Below, piece after piece: positions 44,708-53,316 of a stretch of DNA of 64,000 bases (position 1 is its first letter; every line of letters begins with the position of its first letter). The notes beneath the pieces are model-generated. The model was not told the DNA's origin, made no database searches, and saw nothing but the letters and a program-made list of their open reading frames with translations. Position numbers and translations under genes: made by a program. Source of the DNA: Oculatella sp. LEGE 06141 (GTDB taxonomy: Bacteria; Cyanobacteriota; Cyanobacteriia; Elainellales; Elainellaceae); contig NZ_JADEWO010000010.1 of assembly GCF_015207605.1 (NCBI RefSeq), forward strand, positions 88,308-152,307, read 5' to 3'.

Positions 44708-45592
44708 ATGATGCAGGACACAACTGCAAATCTGGCTCCAACTCCAGGCTCCACTCCAACGACCAACAACATTCGGTTACTCGTCCTGGACATTGACGGC
44801 ACCATTGTCGGGGAATCTAACGAGATTGAACGTCCGGTTCTGGATGCCATTCAAGCGGTACAGGCTAAGGGCATTCAGGTTGCGATCGCCACCGGTCGGA
44901 TGTATCGGTCGGCCTTGCGGTTTCATCAGGCGATCGGCTCAGGCTTGCCCTTGCTGTCTTACCAGGGAGCCTTCATCAAAGACCCCAGCACGGGAACGGT
45001 GCTGCGTCATTGGGCGGTTTCGCAGCAGTCTGCGCTGCAACTGCTGGATCATTTCGAGCAAATGGACGCTCAACACCTGCTTTCAATTCACTTTTATATT
45101 GATGATCAGCTCTATGTGCGCGAAATCACGTCTGAAACGGAGCTGTATGCCGAACGGTCGGGTGTTGATCCCATTGCAGTTGGAGATTTGCGGCAGTTCT
45201 TGCTAACCGACGCAACCATCGCCCCTACCAAAATTCTGGCGTTGAGCCAGGAACCGGATGTGATCGATCGCCTGCTTACCGATCTGCGTCAGCGCTATAC
45301 CCCCGCAGAGCTGTACTTTACCAAGTCGGTTGCCACTTTTTTTGAAGCGGCGAACCCGCTGGTTAACAAAGGGGTTGCCGTTCGATATCTAGCCGAAGAG
45401 CTTTTGGGCTTACAGGCCGATAACGTCATGACCATTGGCGACAACTTCAATGACGTGGAGATGCTGGAATACGCCAGGATTGGGGTGGCAATGGGTAATG
45501 CACCAGCAGAGGTAAAGGCGATCGCCGCCTGGGTCGCTCCAGAGGTTGAAGTGAATGGAGCCGCAACTGCCATCGAACAATTCTTGCTCTAG
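44708..45592 (+). CDS. Cof-type HAD-IIB phosphatase
   Basis: This is a soluble phosphatase of the Cof/YbiV branch. The nucleophile motif LLVLDIDGTIVGES is at about 25-38 after a Thr/Pro-rich leader. Motif II is VAIATGRMYRSAL, and motif IV is VMTIGDNFNDVEMLEYARIG with GVAMGNAPAEVKAIA after it. A type IIB alpha/beta cap lies between 105 and 210. Substrates in the family range from sugar phosphates to FMN and pyridoxal phosphate and cannot be predicted here. The start ATG is one of two adjacent ATGs at 44708 and 44711. Confidence 0.9.
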   Translation: MMQDTTANLAPTPGSTPTTNNIRLLVLDIDGTIVGESNEIERPVLDAIQAVQAKGIQVAIATGRMYRSALRFHQAIGSGLPLLSYQGAFIKDPSTGTVLRHWAVSQQSALQLLDHFEQMDAQHLLSIHFYIDDQLYVREITSETELYAERSGVDPIAVGDLRQFLLTDATIAPTKILALSQEPDVIDRLLTDLRQRYTPAELYFTKSVATFFEAANPLVNKGVAVRYLAEELLGLQADNVMTIGDNFNDVEMLEYARIGVAMGNAPAEVKAIAAWVAPEVEVNGAATAIEQFLL

Positions 45593-46131
45593 CGAAAGCG
45601 CTGAACAAATATTGCAGCCATTTTCATTTGCATTCACCACGCCTCAAACCCTACACCTCACACCCATCCTGGCGAGACTGTGGCTGACTCGATTGAGAAC
45701 TGCTGTAAATAGGGCTGAAATTCTTATTAGGAGGGCGCAAAGCGTTGTAGCGTCTAATTAGCAGGAAGGGCATCGACGACTGACCGTGTTTCGTCTCGAT
45801 GCCCTCGCTGGTTCGCTCCTCACACAAGACAAATGATATCAGACGATAAATCTGTTTGTCATCTTTTTGAAGGAAATGTTGCAAACATGTGACGAACCAG
45901 GACATTGCCCGTTGTCATTCATGGGTTCAGCGTGATTGGGGATATTTGAAATCTGGCTTGAAATCTGGCAAGGGCGCTGCATTCGCCCCCAGAGTTCCAA
46001 GAGTAGACCCCAAAATTGACCCAGAGGACTTGCGACCTACTTCTTCACCATCTCCCCGGCCTGGGGTTGATCGCCTGCGGCAAGCCAGAAGAAGCGGTTC
46101 GAGTGAGGCTCAAATCCTTTAAGGCATCCCT
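45593..46131. other. Intergenic region holding an sRNA candidate
   Basis: No protein-coding gene is supported. The middle (45767-45868) carries two hairpins and a CTCCTCACAC motif, described as a Yfr1-like RNA. Short rightward frames at 45889-46225 lack family features and overlap the DALR gene on the other strand. Confidence 0.45.
45767..45868 (+). ncRNA. Candidate Yfr1-like small RNA
   Basis: Cyanobacterial Yfr1 has a conserved single-stranded ACUCCUCACAC between two hairpins, the second acting as terminator. Here GCTCCTCACAC (45815-45825, one mismatch) is preceded by a 10-bp hairpin, AGGGCATCGA / TCGATGCCCT at 45767-45805. It is followed by a weaker hairpin (GACAAA...AGA / TCTGTTTGTC, 45828-45860) and a run of five Ts at 45864-45868. 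The order and spacing fit. The 5' hairpin is larger than usual, and a canonical Yfr1 is only about 55-70 bases, so the RNA may begin inside the given start. Confidence 0.45.
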
Positions 46132-47085
46132 TCAGAGTTCTAACGGTGCCAGTAACTGCAAACCCTCTTGCAAAATGGTTTGCAGCACCACCTGCGTAAT
46201 TCGCACCAGACCCAAACGGGTTTGAACCAGGGGCAACTGAGCTGTTTTTGCCTCCCCCCACAGGCGACAAGCTGCATAAAACCGTTGGAAAGACTGACTG
46301 AGCGCCAGTGCCAGCTTTAACCCGCGTGCTTGATAGTCTGCTGTCGGTGGCAATTCAGACAAGGCATCCAAAACCGTGACGAGTTGGGCAATTAGCGCAT
46401 ATTCGCTGGGATGCTCAAGGCGGAGGCGATCGCCAGACAACCAGGGCAACGGATACGGCTCAGTGACCAGCCAACCAGGCAAAGAAGCCTCACCCTCAGC
46501 CGGATTCAGTCTAATCAAGCCTTCCTGGTCGGCAAGACGCAGGAGTGAGCAACATCGGGCATGAACATGCTGAACTTTAAAGATATTGGTGGAATTACGT
46601 AAAATCTGGTTATTATTTTCAGTATTGCCCCCGTTAACTGAATTACATGCCATTGGCATGTAATCTACTAGAACTTGCAGCCATTCTGCTGTCCCGGTAG
46701 GGTTTAACCGAAAGTAAATCCATCCAGGGGAAATCGCTTGAACATCAAACCCTTGCCATACTCTATCTACGGATGGGGAACAGGTTGCTGCACTGGCTAC
46801 TTCAATCGTTTGAGTGAGGTCAACCGCAATTTGTTGAGCAATATCTGTGGCCGATCGATTTTGGGTTCCAGTTAATTTGAGGGCGATCGCTGACGTATAC
46901 TCCATTTGAGTCCCTGTATTCACTCGATGAAGTGGAACAAAACTGGACAAATATTTGGTTGGTGAATCATTATTGGTTTGTTCTATTGATGAGTTTTTTT
47001 TCGGTGAGTCAATGACGTTCTGTAGCCTACTAACTAGTAATGGTCGAAGTGCAAGCGATACGATAGTGGTATCAAATGGGTTCAC
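46132..47085 (-). CDS. ArgRS-like protein without catalytic core (Add-1 plus DALR anticodon-binding domains)
   Basis: This 317-residue protein looks like arginyl-tRNA synthetase with the middle removed. The N-terminal part (about 60-145) resembles the synthetase Add-1 domain: MEYTSAIALKLTGTQNRSA, then AISPGWIYFRLNPT. The C-terminal part (about 180-317) is the DALR anticodon-binding domain, with FKVQHVHARCCSLLRLA, LALSQSFQRFYAACRLWG and VQTRLGLVRITQVVLQ. The HIGH and KMSKS motifs and the whole Rossmann core are missing, so it cannot aminoacylate. It might bind tRNA-Arg or regulate arginine/nitrogen metabolism; this is inference. It starts with GTG; an ATG 60 codons in (46905) is possible. It diverges from an NtcA-like regulator gene. 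I recall similar DALR-only proteins in other cyanobacteria. Confidence 0.75.
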   Translation of the reverse strand: MNPFDTTIVSLALRPLLVSRLQNVIDSPKKNSSIEQTNNDSPTKYLSSFVPLHRVNTGTQMEYTSAIALKLTGTQNRSATDIAQQIAVDLTQTIEVASAATCSPSVDRVWQGFDVQAISPGWIYFRLNPTGTAEWLQVLVDYMPMACNSVNGGNTENNNQILRNSTNIFKVQHVHARCCSLLRLADQEGLIRLNPAEGEASLPGWLVTEPYPLPWLSGDRLRLEHPSEYALIAQLVTVLDALSELPPTADYQARGLKLALALSQSFQRFYAACRLWGEAKTAQLPLVQTRLGLVRITQVVLQTILQEGLQLLAPLEL

Positions 47086-47376
47086 GGCAATATCAGCATT
47101 TCTTCTGAAGTTATACGGTTACAGTTTGACGGCAGCTTGACTTTAAATGTGGAGATGTTCCTGTAGATAGATTGACGTTTCGAGAGGAAAAGATAAAGCG
47201 TATGCCGTAATTAGTATGGCTCCGTAATTCCCTCTACCTCATTCGATAACTATGAAGCTAAGCTGGTTCTACCCTGTCAACTGATTTGGTGTGGGGAGTC
47301 GAGTCAAGCTTGTCAAGTATCCGTTCAGTCAAGAGTCCAAACTATACCTCTACTGATTCTCAGAACTCCCTAAATT
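47086..47376. promoter_or_regulatory. Divergent promoter region of the DALR and Crp-family genes
   Basis: This 290-base non-coding gap separates the leftward DALR gene and the rightward regulator gene and must hold both promoters. I see no exact NtcA or Crp consensus palindrome here. The middle is AT-rich. Confidence 0.35.
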
Positions 47377-48078
47377 ATGTACTCAGTATCTACACAACAG
47401 TCTGAAACATCTCGTCCCTTCCTGACCTGGCAGCGCATTCTAGATTGGGCACAGGAACACTATCGGTGCCGCACCTTCGGCAAGGATGAAAAAATCCCGG
47501 CGCGTGCCGGATTGCTGTATCTAGTTCAACGGGGTTCGGTACGGCTAGTTGGTGAAGCGCAAGTCAGTGCGACAACGAGCGCCTCGTCTCGGGTTCCCCG
47601 CGTCAACTCAGAGGAAGCGTTTCTGGGGTTTGTTGGAGCCGGACAACCCTTCGAAATTGTGGCTCAATCTCCCTTTACGCTTCAGAGTTTTGCTCATGTG
47701 GATCAAACGGCTGTCATTTGGCTCTACTGGCACGATTTAGACAACTGGCCCCATTTTCGTCGTGAAGTTCTTGATGCGTTTCGCCATCAACATCAGCGCA
47801 AGCTGCTGTGGCTAAGTACCCTGGGTCAGCGCCGTACCATCGATCGCCTGTTAGGGTTTTTGACCCTGCTGATTGAAGAGTTTGGAGAACCCTGTGATGA
47901 AGGCTATTGCCTGCCCTGGGCACTAACCCATGCTCAAATCGGCAGTGCAATCGGCTCTACTCGCGTTACCGTCACTCGGTTGATGGGTAAATTACGCCAG
48001 CGAGGTTTGATTCGCACCTATGGCGACAACTTGCTGTGCCTGCCGGCTGAGTCGATCGCGTCTAGAAGCCGAGGCTAA
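47377..48078 (+). CDS. Crp/Fnr-family transcription regulator with NtcA-like DNA-binding helix
   Basis: This is a cytoplasmic transcription factor. The N-terminal half (about 15-125) is a cyclic-nucleotide-binding-like beta barrel, although the classic Arg-Ser cAMP-binding pair is absent. A long dimerisation helix follows, and the C-terminal winged helix has LTHAQIGSAIGSTRVTVTRL (about 183-202), nearly the recognition helix of NtcA. It may therefore read a similar GTA-N8-TAC-type site. It is not NtcA itself: the effector domain is divergent, with insertions around 60-80. Its 233 residues are normal for the family. The gene faces the DALR gene across a shared promoter gap, which suggests that it controls that gene. 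Confidence 0.85.
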   Translation: MYSVSTQQSETSRPFLTWQRILDWAQEHYRCRTFGKDEKIPARAGLLYLVQRGSVRLVGEAQVSATTSASSRVPRVNSEEAFLGFVGAGQPFEIVAQSPFTLQSFAHVDQTAVIWLYWHDLDNWPHFRREVLDAFRHQHQRKLLWLSTLGQRRTIDRLLGFLTLLIEEFGEPCDEGYCLPWALTHAQIGSAIGSTRVTVTRLMGKLRQRGLIRTYGDNLLCLPAESIASRSRG

Positions 48079-48141
48079 GCAAGGCGGGTCGAGTGTGTTT
48101 CATCTACTGTTGATTTTTACAGCCCCCATTTCGAAATTTCA

Positions 48142-49212
48142 TCAACGAATAGACACAAATCCGGCTTGATTGAGCAGATTTTGTCCTTGAGCAGTTAGCA
48201 GCAGGTTGGCGTAGGTTTCCCCAGCTTGCTGGTCGGCTTGGCCGTCTTGTTTCACAATTACGAACAGACGGCGGGTAATTGGATATTCGCCGCTCTGCAA
48301 TGCAGTTGAGTTAATTTGGTTGCGCTGAGCTGGGCACTGGGATGGTGCAATCAACGGTTCTTGATAAGGTGCAACCCACTGGTTTGCAGTTACGCCTAAC
48401 GCCATTGGTTTAGTTGTACATTGCCCCACAATTTCTGGAGCCGATGCATAGTAAATGCCGCCGGGATTCGCAGCAACATCCCGCAGAGCCTGGGTGGTGG
48501 TTGGCACAATTTGTACGCTACGACTAAACGGACTGCCGTTTAAAATATTTTCGATAAAGAAATCGACCGTACCACCATCGTTAGGACGAGAATAAACGCT
48601 GATTGGTAAGTTGGGGCCACCTACCTGGTTCCAATTAGTAATTTGCCCGGTGTAAATGTCTCGAAGTTGTTCGATCGTGAGGCCAGTCACCGCAAGACTG
48701 GGATGAACTGCGATCGCAATGCCCTCAAGCGCTACAGGAATTTCCTTGAGCGTAAAGCCACGTTGTTGCGCCTCTTGATACTCTTCGGTAGTTAAAGGGC
48801 GAGAGGATTGAGCAAAGGCTAACTGGTTATCTAACAGCATCCGAATTCCAGTTCCAGAACCGGGAGTCCCGCTCAACGGACTCCGATACTGCAAACGAAA
48901 CTGGGGAAAAACAGTTTGAATTAAGGGATCTATTTCTCCACGAACAGGTGCCCACGTTGTGCTGCCACCATAGGAAAACAATCCGGAGGGAACATTCGGC
49001 ACCCCAGCAAAACTCTCAGCCACCGCAGGGGGTGGAGAGGTAGTGGCGGCTGTTTCGTTGGCTGTTTCGTTGGGCAACGACGAACTAGAACCCAGCAAAC
49101 CGCCTAGCCCCCCAGTAGACTGTCGAGTAAACCACCAAAATCCAGCGCCAAGCAACCCGATTGTAACCAGCAACGAGACAACGAGAACCGGAGTGTCATT
49201 CTTTTGCGACAT
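48142..49212 (-). CDS. Membrane-anchored PstS-like substrate-binding protein
   Basis: This 356-residue protein has an uncleaved N-terminal anchor, MSQKNDTPVLVVSLLVTIGL (TM about 8-28), followed by a Ser/Asn/Thr-rich linker and a phosphate-binding-like domain (about 75-356). Signature parts are SGLFSYGGSTTWAPVRGEI, RYRSPLSGTPGSGTGIRMLL-type segments and IYTGQITNWNQVGGPNLPIS. The anchor is the same sequence type as in the neighbouring LivK-like protein. No pstC, pstA or pstB gene is near, and the gene ends an apparent operon headed by a Ser/Thr kinase. I infer a sensory role: the periplasmic domain may report phosphate or another anion. It is convergent with the Crp-family gene. Confidence 0.78.
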   Translation of the reverse strand: MSQKNDTPVLVVSLLVTIGLLGAGFWWFTRQSTGGLGGLLGSSSSLPNETANETAATTSPPPAVAESFAGVPNVPSGLFSYGGSTTWAPVRGEIDPLIQTVFPQFRLQYRSPLSGTPGSGTGIRMLLDNQLAFAQSSRPLTTEEYQEAQQRGFTLKEIPVALEGIAIAVHPSLAVTGLTIEQLRDIYTGQITNWNQVGGPNLPISVYSRPNDGGTVDFFIENILNGSPFSRSVQIVPTTTQALRDVAANPGGIYYASAPEIVGQCTTKPMALGVTANQWVAPYQEPLIAPSQCPAQRNQINSTALQSGEYPITRRLFVIVKQDGQADQQAGETYANLLLTAQGQNLLNQAGFVSIR

Positions 49213-49319
49213 AGGGAAGCCATCACAACAACCACACTACCTAAGATGCCCTAAAGTGTTGGCGGTTGACCCGATTCTAGAATACATCCTGAACTCAATC
49301 CCCCAATCAGGTGGTCAGG

Positions 49320-50735
49320 TTATTGAACCAAATCAAAATCGAAGCCATAGCCCGATCGCGAGCCAGGTTCCACTTCAACCAGTTGTGTGGCTTGATTGCG
49401 ATCGCCCGAAGGCAAGAACCGAATCTGCCCCGTTGCCCCTGCGATTGAGAAACCAGATGCGGCGATCGCCTGCTGAACTCCCTGGCGAGTTGGATTGGTT
49501 TCTAACCCGGCAATTAAAACCCTGGCGGCATCGTACGCCATCGCCGTTCGCCAGTTAACATCTCCACCCCAGAGTTGTCGAGACGTTTGCACAAACTCGG
49601 ACTGGGTGTTCGATTGCAGATTCCAGGGAACGGCAACCACCATGCCAACGGCGGCATCTCCTCCAACCTGAAGTGTTTTTGACGTGTAAACACTGTCTCC
49701 GCCTAAGATTGAGAGTTGTTGTCGATTCACCGTCACAACCTGCAACGCCTGATCCAAGGTCGCGGTGTTGGTTAACAAAACCAGAACATCTGCATCCTGC
49801 TGTTGCGCCTGGTTCACTGAATCAACCGCATCAAAGGTTGGGGTAGATAGGTCAAACTCTGCCACAACTTGCCCACCATCGCCATAAATTGCCGTTGTAA
49901 ACTCATCCTTGAGCGATCGGCTATAGTCGCTGCTGGAATTGAAGTACACGGCTGCATTTTGCTGCTGTGCCTGGTTAACCATGTAGCGCGAGAGAGCGGC
50001 GGCTGTGAAGCGATCGCTCGGCACCGTGCGGAATACATAGTTGCCCAAATCTGAAAGCTGAGCCGAGGTACTGGTGGGTGAAACCATCACCAGCCCGCCT
50101 TGCTGATATACCTCTCCTGCGGCTAGCGATGCCTCACTGCCAAAATGACCGATTACGCCTAATACGGATGAATCGTCAACAAGGGCATCAGCCACGGCTC
50201 TAGAGGTTGCCGGATCGTTATCATCGCTGGCAATCATCACCTTCAAAGGCACACCATTAATGCCGCCAGCCTGGTTAACTTCATCTTGAGCCTGTGCCAC
50301 TCCCCGCAGAATTTCTAATGCAGGACTCACTGCATTACGAGCCGGAACAGAAACGGCGATCGTATACGCGGTTTGGTCGCCAATTCGAGCATTGTTGAGG
50401 TAAATGAGTGCCTCTGGATCGTTACGATTGTTCCGCAGTGATGCTTCTAATTCGGCGATCGCCTGCTCAAAGTTGCCAGAGGCGAGCGCTTCTACCCCTG
50501 CTTGCTTTTGGGCAGAAGCGCCCTCTGAGAGCAACACCTGTTGTCCTACACTTAAGCGCTGTCGCACTGGAGTATTGGCATTGGGAGACCGACCAATTTG
50601 GGCAGGCTCTCCACCGGTTGGCAGAACATCTCCTAAGTTAAAGCGGCTGAATAACCACCAGACTCCTGCACTCAACAAAACGATCGTCACCAGCAGTGAC
50701 ACGATCAAGACAGGCGTTTCATTCTTCTGAGCCAT
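49320..50735 (-). CDS. Membrane-anchored LivK-like substrate-binding protein with TPR-like linker
   Basis: This 471-residue protein opens with the anchor MAQKNETPVLIVSLLVTIVL, nearly identical to the PstS-like neighbour. A short TPR-like helical hairpin follows at about 72-115 (AGVEALASGNFEQAIAELEA). From about 120 to 471 it is a type I periplasmic-binding fold of the Leu/Ile/Val class, with GVAQAQDEVNQAGGINGVPL, VIGHFGSEASLAAGEVYQQG and MVSPTSTSAQLSDLGNYVFR. No livH, livM, livG or livF gene is present. The gene lies between the kinase and the PstS-like gene, all on the same strand, so it probably feeds a signal to the kinase rather than a transporter. The ligand is unknown; amino acids are plausible. 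Confidence 0.8.
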   Translation of the reverse strand: MAQKNETPVLIVSLLVTIVLLSAGVWWLFSRFNLGDVLPTGGEPAQIGRSPNANTPVRQRLSVGQQVLLSEGASAQKQAGVEALASGNFEQAIAELEASLRNNRNDPEALIYLNNARIGDQTAYTIAVSVPARNAVSPALEILRGVAQAQDEVNQAGGINGVPLKVMIASDDNDPATSRAVADALVDDSSVLGVIGHFGSEASLAAGEVYQQGGLVMVSPTSTSAQLSDLGNYVFRTVPSDRFTAAALSRYMVNQAQQQNAAVYFNSSSDYSRSLKDEFTTAIYGDGGQVVAEFDLSTPTFDAVDSVNQAQQQDADVLVLLTNTATLDQALQVVTVNRQQLSILGGDSVYTSKTLQVGGDAAVGMVVAVPWNLQSNTQSEFVQTSRQLWGGDVNWRTAMAYDAARVLIAGLETNPTRQGVQQAIAASGFSIAGATGQIRFLPSGDRNQATQLVEVEPGSRSGYGFDFDLVQ

Positions 50736-50788
50736 AAATCTGAGCCGTAAAAATTAGGCACCAAGTTCCCTTAAGCTCAAATTAACCT

Positions 50789-52285
50789 TTAGAGAAGGGT
50801 TGAGAGCAGCTTATAAACCAATCTAAATAAAGTAGTGACGGCCACCGCTATTAATGCCGTTAAGCCTGCTAAAACAATAACAGTTGGGATGGGACTACCA
50901 ATGTTCACTATTAGACCGAGCGATCGCAGCGGCGGCACAAAAGCAATAATCCCGAATGTCGCAGCCGCAACAACCAGCAAATCAACTTTCTCAATCCAGC
51001 GACGGGCTTGGGCAAAAACGAGTATTCCCAACAATCCGATCCAGGCACCCGCGCCAACCAACGTTGTTCCCAGCAGGCTGAATAGGGCGATCGCCAATAA
51101 CCCTCCTTCAAACCCGGTAAACATGGCTCCACCTAGCAGTTCCAGAGTAGAGAAGCCAGGTCTAGCAGAGGGTGATTGAGCTAAGGGTTGATGGGCCTGC
51201 CCAGATGCCGCTGAACTGGGCGCAGGTGTGGGAGCGGGTGCCGCAGAGCGTTGAGGCGCAGGCGATGGTGCTGGTGACGGCGACGGTTGGACGGGCGGCG
51301 GCGGTGGTGGTGGTGCAGCAGAACGCCTACCCGGAGCCGAAAGGGCTTCAACGACCTCATCAGCCGATGAAAACCGCTGGCTCGGTGTGGGCAGCAGCAT
51401 CCGGTTCAAAATCGCTTCCAGGCGATCGCTCACCTGAGCATAAGCACGCCAGTTCCAGCCATTGCTGTAGGAATCATACAATTCGTTAGGCTGCTTCCCC
51501 GTAAGCAGCGTAATGCAGGTGACCGCCAGCGCATACAAATCGGTTGACGGATAGACAACGCTGCCGGCCATTTGTTCGGGAGGCGCATAGCCCATTGAGT
51601 AAATTCCGGTGGACGCTTTAGCAGGCTGCCCCACGGCTGCTGCCGTCACCTGTTTAACGGCTCCAAAGTCAAGCAAAAACAGGCGACCATCCCGCCGTCG
51701 CATAATGTTAGACGGCTTGATATCGCGGTGAATGGAACCGCTTTCATGTACAAACTTCAAAACCTTGAGGATTTCCGTCAACAGTTCTAAAACCTCCTCC
51801 TCGGAAAACCGACCCTTTTGCGCCAATTCTTCTTCCATGTCGTGTCCATCGATAAACTCCTGCACCAGGTAGAAAAATTGATCGGCCTTACCAGGAGTTT
51901 GCCGAGGAACATCTAGTTCAAAAAACGCCAATAAATCGGGAATCTGAGGATGCTTAGTACCCAACTCCTCCAGCACCTCGCCTTCACGCTCAAATAGGTT
52001 GAGGGCAATTTGGAGTTGATCTGGATTTAAGTCACCTGATGGCTGAAACTGTTTCACCACACATTGACGCATCGCTGGCGTGTAGCGATCGCGTGCTAAG
52101 AATGCCGCTCCAAAACCACCCCTCCCCAACAGTTTCAGCGGCAAATAGCGACCAATTAATATCAACGGCATCCCACACGTTGTGCAAAACTTCTGCTGCA
52201 CCGTCTTTAGCGTGACGTTGTTATCCAAATCGGCAAATTGGTTGACGGGGCGTGGACAACCTGGACGCGTGCAGTAAACTTCCAT
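50789..52285 (-). CDS. Ser/Thr protein kinase with N-terminal zinc ribbon and C-terminal membrane helices
   Basis: This is a Hanks-type kinase. Residues 1-40 hold a four-cysteine ribbon (Cys 5, 10, 34, 37). The kinase domain (about 46-315) has the glycine loop KLLGRGGFGAAFLA, Lys 78, the catalytic loop IHRDIKPSN (Asp 188) and DFG with Asp 206, so it should be active. A Pro/Ala-rich linker (about 325-380) leads to about four hydrophobic helices at 385-498, placing the kinase on the cytoplasmic face of a membrane. Downstream on the same strand are two anchored substrate-binding proteins, so the three form a likely operon (gap 53 bases). It lies 11 bases before rbcR, with rbcR upstream. Confidence 0.9.
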   Translation of the reverse strand: MEVYCTRPGCPRPVNQFADLDNNVTLKTVQQKFCTTCGMPLILIGRYLPLKLLGRGGFGAAFLARDRYTPAMRQCVVKQFQPSGDLNPDQLQIALNLFEREGEVLEELGTKHPQIPDLLAFFELDVPRQTPGKADQFFYLVQEFIDGHDMEEELAQKGRFSEEEVLELLTEILKVLKFVHESGSIHRDIKPSNIMRRRDGRLFLLDFGAVKQVTAAAVGQPAKASTGIYSMGYAPPEQMAGSVVYPSTDLYALAVTCITLLTGKQPNELYDSYSNGWNWRAYAQVSDRLEAILNRMLLPTPSQRFSSADEVVEALSAPGRRSAAPPPPPPPVQPSPSPAPSPAPQRSAAPAPTPAPSSAASGQAHQPLAQSPSARPGFSTLELLGGAMFTGFEGGLLAIALFSLLGTTLVGAGAWIGLLGILVFAQARRWIEKVDLLVVAAATFGIIAFVPPLRSLGLIVNIGSPIPTVIVLAGLTALIAVAVTTLFRLVYKLLSTLL

Positions 52286-52296
52286 GAGTGTGTCGC

Positions 52297-53316
52297 CTAG
52301 TTACCACTAGAGTGGGACGTTGTCGCTTCAAGCGGCGGCTCTATCGGCCCAGGAGACGAATGGTGTTCCAACGCCTCCTCTGGTGGCGCAGGTCTGTGAG
52401 TGGCAAACTGTGGCAATATTTCTTCACTAAATGCCTGCGCGGCTTTAGACCGATACCGATTGGGGTTATAAATGACCGAAAGAACGCGATTAATCACAAC
52501 TCCTTCAATCCGAGCCCGATGTAGGATACCCATTTGCAGCTCTTTTTCGATCGCCGAAATAGAAACAAACGCGGCTCCTAACCCGGCCTGTACCGCATTT
52601 TTGATAGCCTCAATCGAATTCAGCTCCATCTCAACCTTTAATCGCCGAGTTTCGATTCCACAGCGGGTTAAAACTTGATCGATAACTTTGCGAATCGTGG
52701 ATTGTGAGTCCAGAGCAATGAACTGGAGCTTATAGAGGTCGTCCTTTTGAATGGTGACAGTTCGAGCCAACGAATGAAAGACGGGCAAAATCAGTGCAAG
52801 TTCATCTTCCGCATAGGGAATAATTTCTAAAGAATCTTGCAATTCAGGAGGCACCTCGCCACCAATAATAGCCAGGTCAATTTGGCCATTGGCTACACTC
52901 CAGGCCGTACGACGGGTGGAATGAACATGCAATTGCACAGCAACATCTGAGTACCGCTGCCGAAACAAACCAATCATACGTGGCAGTAGATAGGTTCCTG
53001 TCGTCTGGCTAGCGCCGACGATTAGAGTTCCACCCTGAAGATTTTGCAAATCTTCGATCGCCCGGCAGGTTTCCTGACACAGTGTCAGAATGCGATCGCC
53101 ATAACTCAACAACAGATGCCCCGCTTCCGTCAACTGTGCGCGTCTGCCTCCTCGGTCAAACAATGGAACGTCGAGCTGACGTTCCAGGTTTTGCACCTGA
53201 AGACTAACGGCAGGTTGAGAAACATACAAACTGTCAGCCGCACGCTTAAAGCTGCCCTCAGCAGCAATAGCCTTAAGGATGCGGAGCTGATCCAAAGTAA
53301 AAGGAAGGTCAGACAT
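52297..53316 (-). CDS. rbcR: LysR-family regulator RbcR (Ycf30-like)
   Basis: This is a LysR-type activator with an N-terminal winged helix, [20 protein letters not shown], followed by [20 protein letters not shown], and a C-terminal effector domain of about 210 residues. The N-terminal sequence is characteristic of cyanobacterial RbcR and plastid Ycf30, which control rubisco and carbon-concentration genes according to metabolites such as 2-phosphoglycolate or 2-oxoglutarate. I start at ATG 53316; an upstream frame from 53331 adds five residues. The tail (about 310-340) is a Pro/Glu/Ser-rich extension. rbcLS is not in the window. The Ser/Thr kinase gene begins 11 bases after its stop, so they may be cotranscribed. 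Confidence 0.88.
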   Translation of the reverse strand: MSDLPFTLDQLRILKAIAAEGSFKRAADSLYVSQPAVSLQVQNLERQLDVPLFDRGGRRAQLTEAGHLLLSYGDRILTLCQETCRAIEDLQNLQGGTLIVGASQTTGTYLLPRMIGLFRQRYSDVAVQLHVHSTRRTAWSVANGQIDLAIIGGEVPPELQDSLEIIPYAEDELALILPVFHSLARTVTIQKDDLYKLQFIALDSQSTIRKVIDQVLTRCGIETRRLKVEMELNSIEAIKNAVQAGLGAAFVSISAIEKELQMGILHRARIEGVVINRVLSVIYNPNRYRSKAAQAFSEEILPQFATHRPAPPEEALEHHSSPGPIEPPLEATTSHSSGN

